From: Eurosta solidaginis
Lineage: Eukaryota > Arthropoda > Insecta > Diptera > Tephritidae
NCBI RefSeq assembly: GCF_040869045.1
Contig: NC_090323.1
Location: 38,744,066-38,808,065, forward strand
Direction of reading: 5' to 3'
DNA: 64,000 bases
How positions within the stretch are numbered: the first letter of the stretch is position 1; every line of letters begins with the position of its first letter. A model generated the notes under the pieces. That model was not told the origin of the DNA. It was given only the letters and a program-made list of their open reading frames with translations, and made no database searches. This document shows, one piece after another, positions 1 to 11,400 of the stretch. A program made the translations under genes and the position numbers.

Positions 1-250
1 AAAAATGTGTATCACTAGTTACTGACTGAAAGGATTTCTGGGAACAGCCCACTGTTTTTTTTATAACTTTAAGTGAAGACTTCTCCAATTTCAAATTGAG
101 ACCCAGTTCTACGCACTCCCCTTCAGGAAGACCGTTATAATCTATATTTAAACAAAATTTGGTTTGATCATATGTCCTAAATATTTTAGATTTAGGCTCA
201 AACTTTTTACCGTGTGCCTCTCAAAATCTCAAACGACTTATTGATAAAAA
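1..250. other. AT-rich sequence, no gene seen
   Basis: No reading frame, repeat or RNA gene is recognised here. The stretch ends where the first tRNA-derived SINE begins. Confidence 0.5.
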
Positions 251-604
251 GTGGCCGCCGTGGTGTGGTGAAAGCGTGCTTCGCATACCATACCGAAGGT
301 CTTGAGTTCAAGTGACGGCCAAAGCAAATTCAGAACAAGTTTTTCAATTGAAAAAAAAAAAATACGTCCACGCGCGGTCGCCCCTCGGCAGTCATTTGGC
401 GGACACTTCAAGCGTATTTCTACTATGAAAAGCTTTTCAGTGAAAATGCATCTTCCTTACATCAGCTTCCGTTTGGAATCGGCATAAAACATGTAGGTCT
501 CGTGTGCCAATTTTAGGGCAAATCAAAAGGGAGCAAGATGAAAATTCCAAGAGAAGTTCGGCATAAATCTTCTCGGAGATAAATCGCGCCAAGCATTAAT
601 TAGT
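251..604 (+). mobile_element. tRNA-derived SINE, copy 1
   Basis: This is a diverged full-length member of the SINE family found at seven places in the window. The head has the tRNA-like opening (GTGGCCGCCGTGGTGTGGTG). The body carries the family words for 'tctaagcggggtcgcccctcgg' in altered form, then 'aaaacatgtaggt' and a 'gcgcc' tail region. Its AT tail runs into the T-tract where a Helentron begins at about position 606, so the 3' target duplication cannot be read. It encodes no protein; it would depend on LINE machinery supplied in trans. Confidence 0.75.
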
Positions 605-605
605 T

Positions 606-3600
606 TTTTTATACTCAGTTGAGCAGAGCTCACAGAGTATATTAAGTTTGATTGGATAACGGTTGGTTGTACATATATAAAGGAATCGAGATAGATATAG
701 ACTTCCATATATCAAAATAATCAGGATCGAAAAAAAATTTGATTGAGCCATGTCCGTCCGTCCGTCCGTCCGTTAACACGATAACTTGAGTAAATTTTGA
801 GATATCTTGATGAAATTTGGTATGTAGATTCCTGGGCACTCATCTCAGATCGCTATTTAAAATGAACGATATCGGACTATAACCACGCCCATTTTTTCGA
901 TATCGAAAATTTCGAAAAACCGAAAAAATGCGATAATTCATTGCCAAAGGCGGATAAAGCGATGAAACTTGGTAGATGGGTTGATGTTATGACGCAGAAT
1001 AGAAAATTAGTAAGATTTTGGACAATGGGCGTGGCACCGCCCACTTTTACAAGAAGGTAATTTAAAAGTTTTGCAAGCTGTAATTTGGCAGTCGTTGAAG
1101 ATATCATGATGAAATTTGGCAGGAACGTTACTACTATTACTATATATGTGCTAAATAAAAATTAGCAAAATTGGATGAAGAACACCCCCAACTTTTTAAA
1201 AAAAATTTTTTTTTAATTCAAATTTTAACAAAAAATTTAATATCTTTACTGTATATAAGTATATTAAGTCAGAATTCAACTCCAGTAATGATATGATGCA
1301 ACAAAATACAAAAATAAAAGAAAATTTCAAAATGGGCGTGGCTCCGCCCATTTTCATTTAGTTTGTCTAGAATACTTTTAATGCCATAAGTCGAACAAAA
1401 ATTTACCAATCCTTCTTAAATTTGGTAGAGGCATAGACCCTATGACGGTAACTGTTTTCTGTGAAAATGGGCGAAATCGGTGGAAGACACGCCCAGTTTT
1501 TATACACAGTCCACCGTCTGGCCTTCCTCTCGGCCGCTATCACAATAACTTGAGCAAAAACCGATATATCTTTACTAAACTTAGTCCACGCACTTATCTG
1601 AACTCACTTTATCTTGGTATAAAAAATGGCCGAAATCCGACAATAACCACGCCCACTTTATCGATATCGAAAATTACGAAAAATGAAAAAAATGCCATAA
1701 TTCTATACCAAATACGAAAAAAGGGATGAAACAGGGTAATTGGATTGGTTTATTGACGCAAAATATAACTTTGGAAAAAACTTTGTAAAATGGGTGTGAC
1801 ACCTACCATATTAAGTAGAAGAAAATGAAAAAGTTCTACAAGGCGAAATCAACAGCGTTTGGAATCTTGGCAGGAATACTGTTAGTGGTATTGCATATAT
1901 AAATAAATTAGCAGTACCCGACAGATGATTTTCTGGATCACCTGATCCACATTTTGGTCGATATCGCGAAAACGCCTTCACATATACATCTAAGGGCCAC
2001 TCGCTTTTAAAACCCTCATTAATACCTTTAATTTGATATCCATATCGTACAAACACATTCTAGAGTCACCCCTGGCCCACCTTAATGGCGATATCTCGAA
2101 AAGGCGTCCACCTATAGACCTAATACCCACTCCCTCTTAAAATGCTCAGTAACACCTTTCGTTATTTACCCATATCGTACAAACATTCTAGATTCACCCC
2201 TGGCCCACCCTAATGGCGATATCTCAAAAAGGCGTCCACCTATAGACCTAATGCCCACTCCCTCTTAAAATGCTCAGTAACACCTTTCGTTTGATACCCA
2301 TATCGTACAAACATTCTAGAGTCACCCCTGGCCCACCCTAATTGCGATATCTCGAAAAGGCGTCCACCTATAGAACTAAGGATTACTCCCTTTTAAAATT
2401 CTCATTACCACCTTTCATTTGATACCCATATCGTACAAACACATTCTAGAGTCACCCTGGCCCACCCTAATGGAGATATCTCGAAAAGGCGTCCACTTAT
2501 AGACCTAATGCCCACTCCCTCTTAAAATGCTCAGTAACACCTTTCGTTTGATACCTATATCGTACAAACATTCTACGGCCCACCCTAATGGCGATATCTC
2601 GAAAAGGCGTCCACCTATAGACCTAATGCCCACTCCCTCTTAAAGTGCTCAGTAACACCTTTCGTGTGATACCCATATCGTACAAACACATTCTAGAGTC
2701 ACCCCTGGCCCACCCTAATGGCGATATCTCGAAAAGGCGTCCACCTATAGACCTAATGCCCACTCCCTCTTAAAATGCTCAGTAACACCTTTCGTTTGAT
2801 ACCCATATCGTACAAACATTCTAGTCACCCTTGGTCCACCTTTATGGCGATATCTCGAAAAGGCTTCCTTCCACCTATAGAACTAAGGATCACTCCTTTT
2901 GAAAATACTCATTAACACCTTTCATTTGATACCCATATCGTACAAACACATTCTAGAGTCACCCCTGGCCCACCCTAATGGCGATATTTCGAAAAGGCGT
3001 CCACCTATAGACCTAATGCCCACTCCCTCTTAAAATGCTCAGTAACACCTTTCATTTGATTCCCATATCGTACAAACACATTCTAGAGTCGCCCCTGGTT
3101 CACCTTTATGGCGATATCTCGAAACGGCGTCCACCTATGGAACTAAGGATCACTCCCTTTGAAAATACTCATTAACACCTTTCATTTGATACCCATATCG
3201 TACAAACATATTCTAGAGTCACCCCTGGTCCACCTTTATGGCAATTTCTCGAAAAGGCGTTCACCTATAGAACTAAAGCCCATTCCATTTTAAAATACTC
3301 ATTACCACCTTTCATTTGATACCCATATCGTACAAACACATTCTAGAGTCACCCCTGGCCCACCTTAATGGCGATATCTTGAAAAGGCGTCCACCGATAG
3401 ACCTAAGGCCCGCTCCCTCTTAAAATGCTCAGTAACACCTTTCATTTGATACCCATATCTTACAAACAAATTCTAGAGTCAGCCCTGGTCCACCTTTATG
3501 GCGACATCCCTAAATGGCGTCCATCCATAGAACTATGGCCTACTCTCTCTTAAAATACTCTTTAATACCTTCCATTTGATACACATGTCATACAACCACA

Positions 3601-3719
3601 TTCCAGGGTTACCCTAGGTTCATTTTACTACATGGTGATTTTCTTTATTTTGTCTCCATAGCTCTCAACTGAGTATGTAATGTTCGGTCACACCCGAACT
3701 TAGCCTTCCTTACTTGTTT
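606..3719 (+). mobile_element. Helentron / DINE-1-like rolling-circle element, copy A
   Basis: This non-autonomous element has subterminal inverted repeats: ATACTCAGTTGAG at 611-623 and its exact complement at 3664-3676. Near the 3' end is a hairpin, GTTCGG/CCGAAC with a TCACAC loop (3682-3699), followed by a terminus ending in CTTGTTT. A CCGTC microsatellite (about 750-773) and a central tandem array also match the known DINE-1/Helentron layout. It lies in a T-tract, the usual target for this group. No Rep/Helicase frame is present, so it would be mobilised in trans. It is the longest of four copies in the window and the reference for the truncations in copies B and C. Confidence 0.8.
1915..3640 (+). 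repeat. ~130 bp tandem array inside Helentron A
   Basis: About thirteen head-to-tail units, each containing 'catttgatacccatatcgta' and a 'cctggcccac' block. The latter block recurs at about 2071, 2199, 2327, 2456, 2704, 2964, 3094, 3224, 3354 and 3484, which gives spacings of 125-135 bp. Some units carry indels. The same unit occurs about twice in copies B and C and about six times in copy D. Confidence 0.9.
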
Positions 3720-3984
3720 CTTTTTAGTTTTTTATGGTTAATGCGTCAATCGTAATACAAATTCTAAATTAGTTAAACTAACAGCTTTTGATCTACCAAA
3801 ATAACAAATTCAAGGGTGTTATGTTTATTCTAGAAAAATGAAATTAGCGCGTATTTGTTAAAATATGTTGCTATTGTTTTTCAAAGGAAAATTTAATTGT
3901 ACATAATTGTTCGTTTCTATATTTGTACAGTTGAATTGTGGTATTAAGTTCATATAGGTTAAGTGATACGTGTACCAGGGATCG
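3720..3984. repeat. AT-rich dispersed repeat, copy 1
   Basis: This stretch shares a diverged layout with 13570-13787 and 16790-17060: a 'ttagttaaac' block, a 'gaaaat' block, 'taattgtt-gtttatat', then 'cagttgaattgtg'. The origin of the family is unknown. No gene is seen. Confidence 0.5.
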
Positions 3985-4644
3985 GCGTTATCAACAAATT
4001 TTAACAACGATTGACGTAAAAATAAAAGATAAATTTTTATTCATTATTCAAAAAAACTTGAGTGACAAGGTGTTTTTTATTCGAGCATTTCTTGAATAAT
4101 GAATAACATTTTATCGTTATTCAAATTATTCTGTATGATGATAACCGCTCATTCTTATTTTTGTAAATTTTGAGTAAAGGTTTAAGTAATTATTCATTAT
4201 TTAAAAAATATGGAATAACAATAAAATTTAAATTTTTATTCAGTTATTTAAAAATAAAAAAATAATGTAATGTAATGTATTTATTTATTACGGCTTTCCT
4301 AAGCCTAACTTAAATCTATTTTACATGTTTATAATTGTCTTCTGGACTATGCAATCTAGAATAGTTACATCTATGTCCTACCTTGGAGTACTATGGATGG
4401 GAGACTTCCAGATCATGCGAACAAAGCGTTGCGATTATGTAGTATGTAGGCATTTTACGCATGTTAGTAAAGCGCGAAGGCAACATCTGCACGGCGATGC
4501 ACTGAGTTAATCGAGTGATGCGTTTCAGTATGTGCTTCGGCAACCTTTTTTGTATGCGCACAAGAGCTTGGAAGTCTTGGCGCTACACAGCAGTATAGTT
4601 TCGCTGCACTTCTATCGATGCTATGGAAGTCCGCCTGTCCAGCA

Positions 4645-6722
4645 CTAAATTGGTAGTGTTCTGCAATAATTGTACAATTTTTGTTTAAATTTATTGGAAT
4701 GACATGATTTAATATCAATCGGTAGTTCATTATATGATTTAAGACCTTTATAATACAGATTACATTTGTCTGCTTCAGTTTTATAAGCCGGCAGATTAAA
4801 ATCATTTTTATTACGAGTATTTACAGAGTGCACATCTTTTACATATTTTATATTAGTCCTCAAATACGCAGGCAAAGTTCCTTCTATTATGTTTTTAATA
4901 AATTTTATGGTATAATAAAAAAGTTGCTGGTCTAATGCTAAGCCAATTAAGAGAGCATAGCATGTCTCTGATAGGTGTGTCATACCGTTTTTTGAGAATG
5001 AATCTCATAGCGCGGTTCTGTTGCTTTTGTAGCTTGTATATCTGACTATCTCGCAAGATGAAAAATATAGTTGGGCAATAAATAAAATTAGGTTCGATTA
5101 TAGATCTATAAAAATAAATAAATAAATGTAAGGCGCGATAACCTCCGAAGAGATCTAAGGCCGAGCTTCTCTTCCAATTTGCGTCGTGCTCCTCTTGATT
5201 TTTCCCTACAAATTGGCCGGACGGGACCTACATGTTTTATGCCGACTCCGAACGGCATCTGCAAGGCAGATGAGTTTTCACTGAGAGCTTTTCATGGCAG
5301 AAATACAATCGGAGCGCTTGCCAGACACTGCCGAGGGGCGACCCCGCTTAGAAAAATTTTCTTCTAATTGAAAAATCTTATTTCTAAAATTTTGATGTTG
5401 CTTTGCCCGGGAGTTGAACCCAGGGCATACGGTGTGATAGGCGGAGCACGCTACCATCACACCACGGTGGCCGCCAATTATAGATCTATAGACGATGATT
5501 TTATACCTTCTATTTAAATATTTGCAGGTTCGTTGTGTAAAATATAACTTTTTCGCTATTTTTCCTACCGTATAATCCACGTGCTCGTTGAAATTCAGCT
5601 TATCATCTATTTTTATTCCCAAGTATTTTATAATGCTGACTTTTTCAATTAGTTCGTTATTTATATTTAAGTTTTGTAGCTCATTGTTTTGAAAATTGCG
5701 TCTAGATATAACCATAAATTTCGTTTTATTGACATTTACTTTTAGTCTGTTTACGCATAACCAACCATATACGCTGTTAAGATCTTCTTGCAGCTTAGCA
5801 TATATTTCAGTAATATTGTTCCCACTTATCATCAGCAATGTATCATCAGCAAACAATTTTATTTCACAGTGCTTAATGGAGCTAGTTATATCATTAATAT
5901 ATATATTGAACATTATGGGTGCCAGCACAGACCCTTGAGGTAGACCAACAGGTACCTCCCTTTTATCCGATACGGACGTTCCAATCACTGTTCTTTGGTA
6001 TCTGTTAATTAGGACGTCTTGAAACCATTTTAGTTCTATACCAGAAACGCCAATGCAAGAAAGCTTTTTCAGCATTAATTTTTGGTCGATCGTCTCGAAT
6101 GCACGCTTTAAATCCAAAAACACAGCTAATATGTGTTTTTTCCTGCTTAAGTCTTCTTTCCAGTTAGCTAAAACCAAATTCAAAGCACTTTCACATGAAT
6201 GTTTTTTTCGAAAACCAGATTGTTGAGGTATAATAATTACATTATCTTCTAAATATTTTACCAGCTGATTTTTTACCACTGTTTCCAAAATTTTTTCATC
6301 ACATTGTAACGTGTTAATAGGTCTTATCTCCTCAGCTTTGATGGTATTTTTCACTTTTTCTAATGGCACAACTATAGAAGATTTCCATAAACTAGGAACG
6401 AGACCTTTATCTAAGCTCTCATTAACAAGCTGAGAATAGAAAAAACCTGTATACGTTATGGAATCTTTAACGACTCCTTCCGACACAAGTTTCTTCCCTC
6501 CAATTTTATTTTTAAACTTACTTACTATATCAACTATCTCTGAAGTGGAAACTTTCTGAAACTTAAAAACATTACGGCCATTTTGCTCATCTATAGTACC
6601 TTCATTACTAAAAGAAGTAGGAATATTCATGCTAATCTCCAATATACTATCAATGAAATAGTCATTCAAAGACTGCGCTATTTCATTTTCCTCTGTGTAG
6701 AGTTGGTCGTTTATTTTAATTT
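4645..6722 (-). pseudogene. LINE reverse transcriptase, interrupted by SINE and frameshift
   Basis: Reading on the minus strand from 6722, the frame opens with the linker that precedes LINE reverse transcriptases. It then shows motif A (FLDLKRAF), motif B (GLPQGSVLAP) and the catalytic motif C (FADD at 5842-5853), so the polymerase core is uninterrupted to 5491. The SINE then breaks the C-terminal domain. Beyond it the frame resumes at about 5090 and continues to a stop at 4645, with one single-base frameshift near 4936. The open frame runs on upstream into the foldback core, but that N-terminal extension is glycine/proline-rich read-through and not part of the enzyme. No endonuclease is present, so this copy cannot move by itself. 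Confidence 0.8.
5111..5476 (-). mobile_element. tRNA-derived SINE, copy 2, with 14 bp target duplication
   Basis: A complete copy reading on the minus strand. The tRNA-like head contains the B-box word GGTTCAACTCC; the tail is (TTTA)n. ATTATAGATCTATA is present at both 5097-5110 and 5477-5490, a perfect target-site duplication. It interrupts the LINE coding region. By my reading it differs from copy 7 (36759-37123) at about five positions, so both are fairly recent. Confidence 0.92.
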
Positions 6723-6810
6723 TAAGCCCTCGAGATGACCTGGAAATATACCCATATGCGTAACCAGTTCGCGTGTAGTACTGAATCTTCTTATGGTAAT
6801 ATTGAGATGA

Positions 6811-7159
6811 TTTTAGGGAGTATTCGTGGGGTTTTTGGGGGTAATTTTTGAAACACCCTGGGGATCCTCCCGGGCCTTTTGGGACCCAAAAGCACTCTGA
6901 AATTAACCCCAAATGACCCCGAAAGTACTCCGAGGTAGTCCAAAAAACCATCCCGGAATGACCCACACGACCCCGAGGGAGTCCCCAAAACATCCGGAAC
7001 GACCCCCAAATGACCCCGGGAGGACCCTTAGGGAGTGTCGAAACACATTCCGGAACGACTCCAAAATGACCCTGAGGGAGTCCCAAAACCATTCCGAAAT
7101 GACCCCCAAAAGACCCCGGGAGGATCCCGAGGGTGTCTCCGAAAAAAACCCCGGCAATA
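6811..7159. repeat. GC-rich tandem repeats in the foldback core
   Basis: Degenerate units based on 'cattccggaacgacccc' plus 'gaccccgagggagtccc' recur near 6949, 6990, 7047 and 7089, with spacings of about 41, 57 and 42 bp. The core is strongly GC-rich between AT-rich arms. Several reading frames cross it without stops, but they give only repetitive Pro/Gly/Thr translations on both strands, so I do not call a gene. Confidence 0.7.
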
Positions 7160-7314
7160 CCTCAAAATCATCTCAACGTTACCCTAAGAAGCTTCAGTAC
7201 TACACGCGAACTGTTTACGCATATGGGTATATTTTCAGGATATCTCGAGGGTTTATTTTTTTATTTTTGAATAACTGAATAAAAATTTAAATTTTATTGT
7301 TATTCCATATTTTT

Positions 7315-8707
7315 ATACTCAGCTGAGCAGAGCCCATTTCTTCGATATCGAAAATTTCGAAAAATCCAAAAAGTGCGATAATTCATTACCAAAGAAGGAT
7401 AAAGCGATGAAACTTGGTAGGTGGGTTGATCTTATGACGTATAATATAAAATTAGTAAAGCTTTGGACAATGGGCGTGGCACCGCAAGCCGTAATTTGGC
7501 AGTCTTTGAAGATAACATTATGAAATTTGGCAGGAACGCTACTACCATGACTATATATGTGCTAAATAAAAGTTAGCAAAATCGGATGAAGAACACGCCT
7601 ACTTTTTAAAAAAAAATTGTTTAAGTCAAATTTTAACAAAAAATTGATTATCTTTACAGTATATAAGTAAATTATGTCAACATTCAACTCCAGTAATTAT
7701 ATGGTGCAACAAAATACAAAAATAGAAGAAAATTTCAAAATGGGCGTGGCTCCGCCCTTTTCATTTAATTCGTCTAGAATACTTTTAATGCCATAAGTCG
7801 AAGAAAAATTAACCAATCCTTGTGAAATTTGGTAGGAGCATAGATTCTGCGACGATAATTGTTTCCTGTGAAAATGGGCGAAATCGGTTGAAGCCACGCC
7901 CATTTTTTATATACAGTCGACTGTCTGTCCTTCCGCTCGGCCCTTAACACGATAACTTCAGCAAAAATCGATATATCTTTACTAAACTTAGTTCACGTAC
8001 TTATTTGAACTCACTTTTTCTTGGTATAAAAAATGGCCGAAATCCGACAATGACCACTCCCACTTTTTCGATATCGAAAATTACGAAAAATGAAAAAAAT
8101 GCCATAATTCTATACCAAATATCAAAAAAAAGGTATGAAACATTGTAATTCGATTGCTTTATTGACGCAAAATATAACTTTAGAAAAAAATTGATGTTAC
8201 ACCTCCCATATTAAGTAGAATAAAATGAAAAAGTTCTGCAGGGCGAAATCAAAAGCCCTTGGAATCTTGGCAGGAATACTGTTCGTGGTATTACATATAT
8301 AAATAAATTAGCGGTACCCGACAGATGATGTTCTGGGTCACCCTGGTCCACATTTCGGTCAATATCTCGAAAACGCCTTCACATTACAACTAAGGGTCAC
8401 TCCCTTTTAAAACCCCCATTAATACCTTTAATTTGATACCCATATCATACACACACATTCAAGAGTCACCCCTGGTCCACCTTTATGGCGATATCCCGAA
8501 ATGGCGTCCACCTATAGAACTATGGCCCACTCCCTCTTAAAATACTCTTTAATACCTTCCCTTTGATACACATTTCATACAAACACTTTCCAGGGTTACC
8601 CTAGGTTCATTTTCCTACATGGTGATTTTCCCTTATTTTGTCTCCATAGCTCTCAGCTGAGTATTTAATGTTCGGTTTCACCCGAACTTAGCCTTCTTTA
8701 CTTGTTT
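7315..8707 (+). mobile_element. Helentron / DINE-1-like element, copy B
   Basis: It starts ATACTCAGCTGAG and ends CTTGTTT after the hairpin GTTCGG...CCGAAC. Compared with copy A it lacks about 270 bp after the 5' end and has only about two of the ~130 bp units. It interrupts the right arm of the foldback inside a run of T. The intact left arm shows the target was six T residues, so the element went between T residues with no other change. Confidence 0.85.
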
Positions 8708-8880
8708 AAATAGTGAATAATTACTCAAACCTTTACTCAAAATTTACAAATATAAGAATGAACAGAGTTTTGAATAACGACAAAATGTTATTCATTATTC
8801 AAGAAATGCTTTAAAAAAAAATAACTTGTTATTCATCGATCAGAAAATTTAAAATGATGAATTATTTTTTATGTTGATTT

Positions 8881-9550
8881 GTTTTATTTCAAAATGACTC
8901 AACCCTGATCTTGATAACATTTGGCGAGCTGGTATATTTGTGTCCGATTAGACATTTGTCGGAACCGGCCGGATAGGACCACTATAGCATATATCCCGCA
9001 TAAAACCGATTTTTCAGAAAAGATCATTTTTATCGTATCTTCCTCAGCTTATCAGATTGAAGCTTCAAGCTTTCGTATATTGCACATATTGTTGTCTGGA
9101 AAAATGGATAAGATAGGTCTTATATATGCATATTTCCCCTACAACCGATTGTTCAGATAAGAAACTTTTCGCAATTTCTACACAATTTTAACGGCTAGAA
9201 GTTTCAAATTTCACCAAATGCATATATAGCATATATTGTTGTCTGAAAAAATCATAGAGATCGGTGATATATATATTATATACCCCATATAAACTGTCAT
9301 TTCTGCCCCCTTTTTAACGGATAGAAGCTTCAAATTTCATCAAATACTTACATTTACGTCATATATTGTTAAGATAAGTGATTCATGATCATGAAACTTT
9401 GCATCCTCACACAAAGTATCTACGTATTTTTAAACGGTTTTATTTGACTTGACAGTTTGGCTGGAATTTTGTAATTGAAATTTAACTTCCCGATAAGCTA
9501 CAAGCTTGAAACTGGGAATATACTTCAGAACCCGATGACCATGCAATAAT
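8881..9550 (+). repeat. Degenerate repeats, 140-180 bp spacing
   Basis: Three diverged units share 'catatattgttgtctg', 'cataaaaccgattttt' and 'agaagcttcaaatttcatc' words. A related fragment lies at about 19970-20090. They resemble the internal part of a dispersed element, not a gene. Confidence 0.5.
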
Positions 9551-9551
9551 A

Positions 9552-9835
9552 AGAAAAAATCGCCGCTAGGGGGCGCAAGGATTTAGATATTCAAAAAAAA
9601 ATCGTATTTGTTGTCCGATTTGGCTCATATTTGGAACACATAAGATATACATGAATAGAAAACGGCCTGTGAAAAAAATCGCCGCTGGGTGGCGCAAGGA
9701 TCGAGATATTGAAAAAATCGTATTTGTGGCCCGATTTCGTCCATATTTGGAACACATAATACATACATGTATAGAAAGCGACCTATGATGTCCGATTTGG
9801 CTCATATTTGGAACAAATAGAACATACAGTCCGGT
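9552..9835 (+). repeat. ~120 bp tandem repeat
   Basis: Two and a half units containing 'aaaaaatcgccgct', 'ggcgcaaggat' and 'tcatatttggaacacataa'. The minus-strand frame across it is a by-product of the repeats. The following 400 bases (9836-10235) are AT-rich with nothing recognised. Confidence 0.75.
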
Positions 9836-10239
9836 AGAAGTGACATCAAAATATTTTGAAGTTCGAGGTGGCGAAGAGTCGAGTAAAGTCTTTGGTACGA
9901 TAATGTATTGAGGACGTAGATTGTTACAAATTGTCAGGAAAGAGTCCGTGTAATAATGAGTCACTAAATGAACTAACCAGAATGAGAAATAATAGGTAAT
10001 TATATAAAGATTAAAAACTTGAAAAAAAAAATAATTAAAAAAAAATTTTATGTTAAACGGTTGTATTGAAAACAATACCTCTTTGAAGTCATAATAATAA
10101 TACTAAAAGCTAGAAAATAATTAGGTAGGTGCTAGGTACTAGTCATCACACTCCTCATCAATATAGGGCATTGATCAGACAATTAAATAAAAGCGTTGGA
10201 CGTGTCAAATTTCTATTGATAGTCATATATAAGACCAAC

Positions 10240-10835
10240 TGACATGTTCGAGAAGAGATTTCTCGCAAGTCTCGCCATCTCGCGAAATTCTCGAATCTCA
10301 AGTTACTCGTAAGGCTCGCGAGATTCTCGAATCTCGAATTACTCGTAAGGCTTGCGAGCTTCTCGACATTCACTTAATCGATTCATTGGCTGTTTTATAT
10401 AGAGCCTTCGATTTCTTCTGGAGCACAAAGCATAATGTCCGCAAAACCACAAGTAAAAACCCCCGAAACGTATAGAATATTGCCAATGCAGCGACTGAAT
10501 TGAAAGTCGAGAAGACCGCGAGTATTACGAGTAATTCGAGATTCGAGAATCTTTCGAGAAGCCGTGTTCTTGATGTCTCGTTGAAAAATAAAATATTGCG
10601 AACAAAATTATATGTATAATAAATATGTTTTGAGTTAAATGTCATTGAAGCAATATAATCAACACAAAAATCACAAGTAAAAAAATCAAGTGTATAAATA
10701 CTGTCCATACAGCGATTAAGTAAGAATTTTGAGAAGCTCGCGAGATTTACTAGTACTTCGAGACACGAGAATCTCGCGAGAAGTCCAGTTCTCGTTTCCT
10801 CGGGTCTCGAAAATCTCGCTTGTGTTCGAGAAGAA
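10240..10835. repeat. TCTCG-rich cluster of direct and inverted repeats
   Basis: Dense TCTCGAATCTCG, TCTCGCGAG and GCGAGATTCTCG words occur in both orientations. The block at 10310-10350 is complementary to that at 10520-10560. A second, direct repeat pairs 10430-10500 with 10660-10745 ('cacaagtaaaaa' through 'gcagcga'). No protein-coding pattern was seen. Confidence 0.7.
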
Positions 10836-11105
10836 ATCGTAAGCTCTAGTTGTAAGCTTATATACTTTATATGAATATATTTCAAATGCTTCTGATAATA
10901 ATTCAAAGCCTACAAAACTTTCGACCTATAATGTCCTACGAATAATCGATAACTGTGACAACATCGCATTTTAGTGTTTCTTAAGTCATTCTCTAATCGA
11001 ATTATAACGAAGTAATCTGACTTAGTTTTCGATAAGAGCTGCACTAAAGAACAACATTAGAGTTCTAGTATAAAATCACAATATTTCTCTAACGTTATAT
11101 ACTGT
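10836..11105. other. AT-rich spacer
   Basis: Nothing recognised. Confidence 0.4.
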
Positions 11106-11109
11106 TTTT

Positions 11110-11400
11110 GCTAGGATGGTGCTAGCGTGCTCCGCCAAACACACTGATGGTCTTGCGATGAAATCCCGCGCAAGGCAACACCAACAACTAATAAAAACGT
11201 TGTCTCAATTAGAAAACAAGTTCTTCTAAGCGAGGTCGCCCCTTTGGAAGTAGTTTTGCACACACTCCGAGTGTATTTCTGTTGGCATTAAACATGTATC
11301 CCTCCAATTTTTAGGAAAAACTAAAAAGAAGCACAACGTAAATTGGAAACGAAGTTTAGGCTTACATCTCCTTGGAGGTAAATCGCGCCAAGTATGTTTT
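11110..11400 (+). mobile_element. tRNA-derived SINE, copy 3 (old)
   Basis: A strongly diverged copy. The tRNA-like head ('gatggtgctagcgtgctccgcc') and the body words 'taagcgaggtcgcccct' and 'taaacatgta' are still readable. The 3' end is lost at about 11400. Confidence 0.7.

Larger units (their letters stand above)
4265..6722 (-). mobile_element. 5'-truncated LINE (CR1/L2-like) in the foldback arm
   Basis: The 3' end lies at about 4265 as a short (ATTAC)n tail, preceded on the minus strand by the small hairpin 'ggcttaggaaagcc'. The 5' end stops at about 6722, just before the reverse transcriptase domain, so the endonuclease is missing. That is the usual outcome of aborted target-primed reverse transcription. 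The LINE is itself split by a SINE (5111-5476). The foldback sequence on either side reads continuously if the LINE is removed, which fixes both limits to within a few bases. Confidence 0.8.
3985..8880. mobile_element. Foldback (long inverted repeat) element, interrupted by a LINE and a Helentron
   Basis: The left arm is 3985-4264 plus 6722-6810. The right arm is 7160-7314 plus 8708-8880. Each arm is about 350 bp and complementary to the other at high identity; the word AATATGGAATAACAATAAAA of the left arm is found on the minus strand in the right arm. Between the inner arms lies a GC-rich tandem-repeat core. A LINE (4265-6722) splits the left arm and Helentron B (7315-8707) splits the right. 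Without them the element would be about 1 kb. It has no coding capacity. The outermost ends are blurred by divergence, so the limits are approximate. Confidence 0.7.

Noticed and set aside
251..330. The SINE heads as genuine tRNA genes
   Set aside because: A and B boxes are present, but each is followed by the same ~290 bp body and tail and several are flanked by target duplications. They are SINE promoters, not functional tRNA genes.
5278..7092. A 604-codon minus-strand frame taken as one long protein
   Set aside because: It is a composite. Its N-terminus is the GC-rich foldback core, its centre is LINE reverse transcriptase, and its C-terminus is SINE read-through. Only the centre is real coding sequence.
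6913..7278. Plus-strand frame of 121 codons rich in Pro, Thr and Arg
   Set aside because: It follows the tandem repeats of the foldback core, and frames of similar type are open on the other strand too.
9566..10075. 169-codon minus-strand frame
   Set aside because: It crosses a ~120 bp tandem repeat and AT-rich DNA, giving Phe/Tyr-rich, low-complexity translation with no domain.
10370..10906. 178-codon minus-strand frame
   Set aside because: It lies in the TCTCG repeat cluster. The repeated protein words reflect DNA repeats, not a family.
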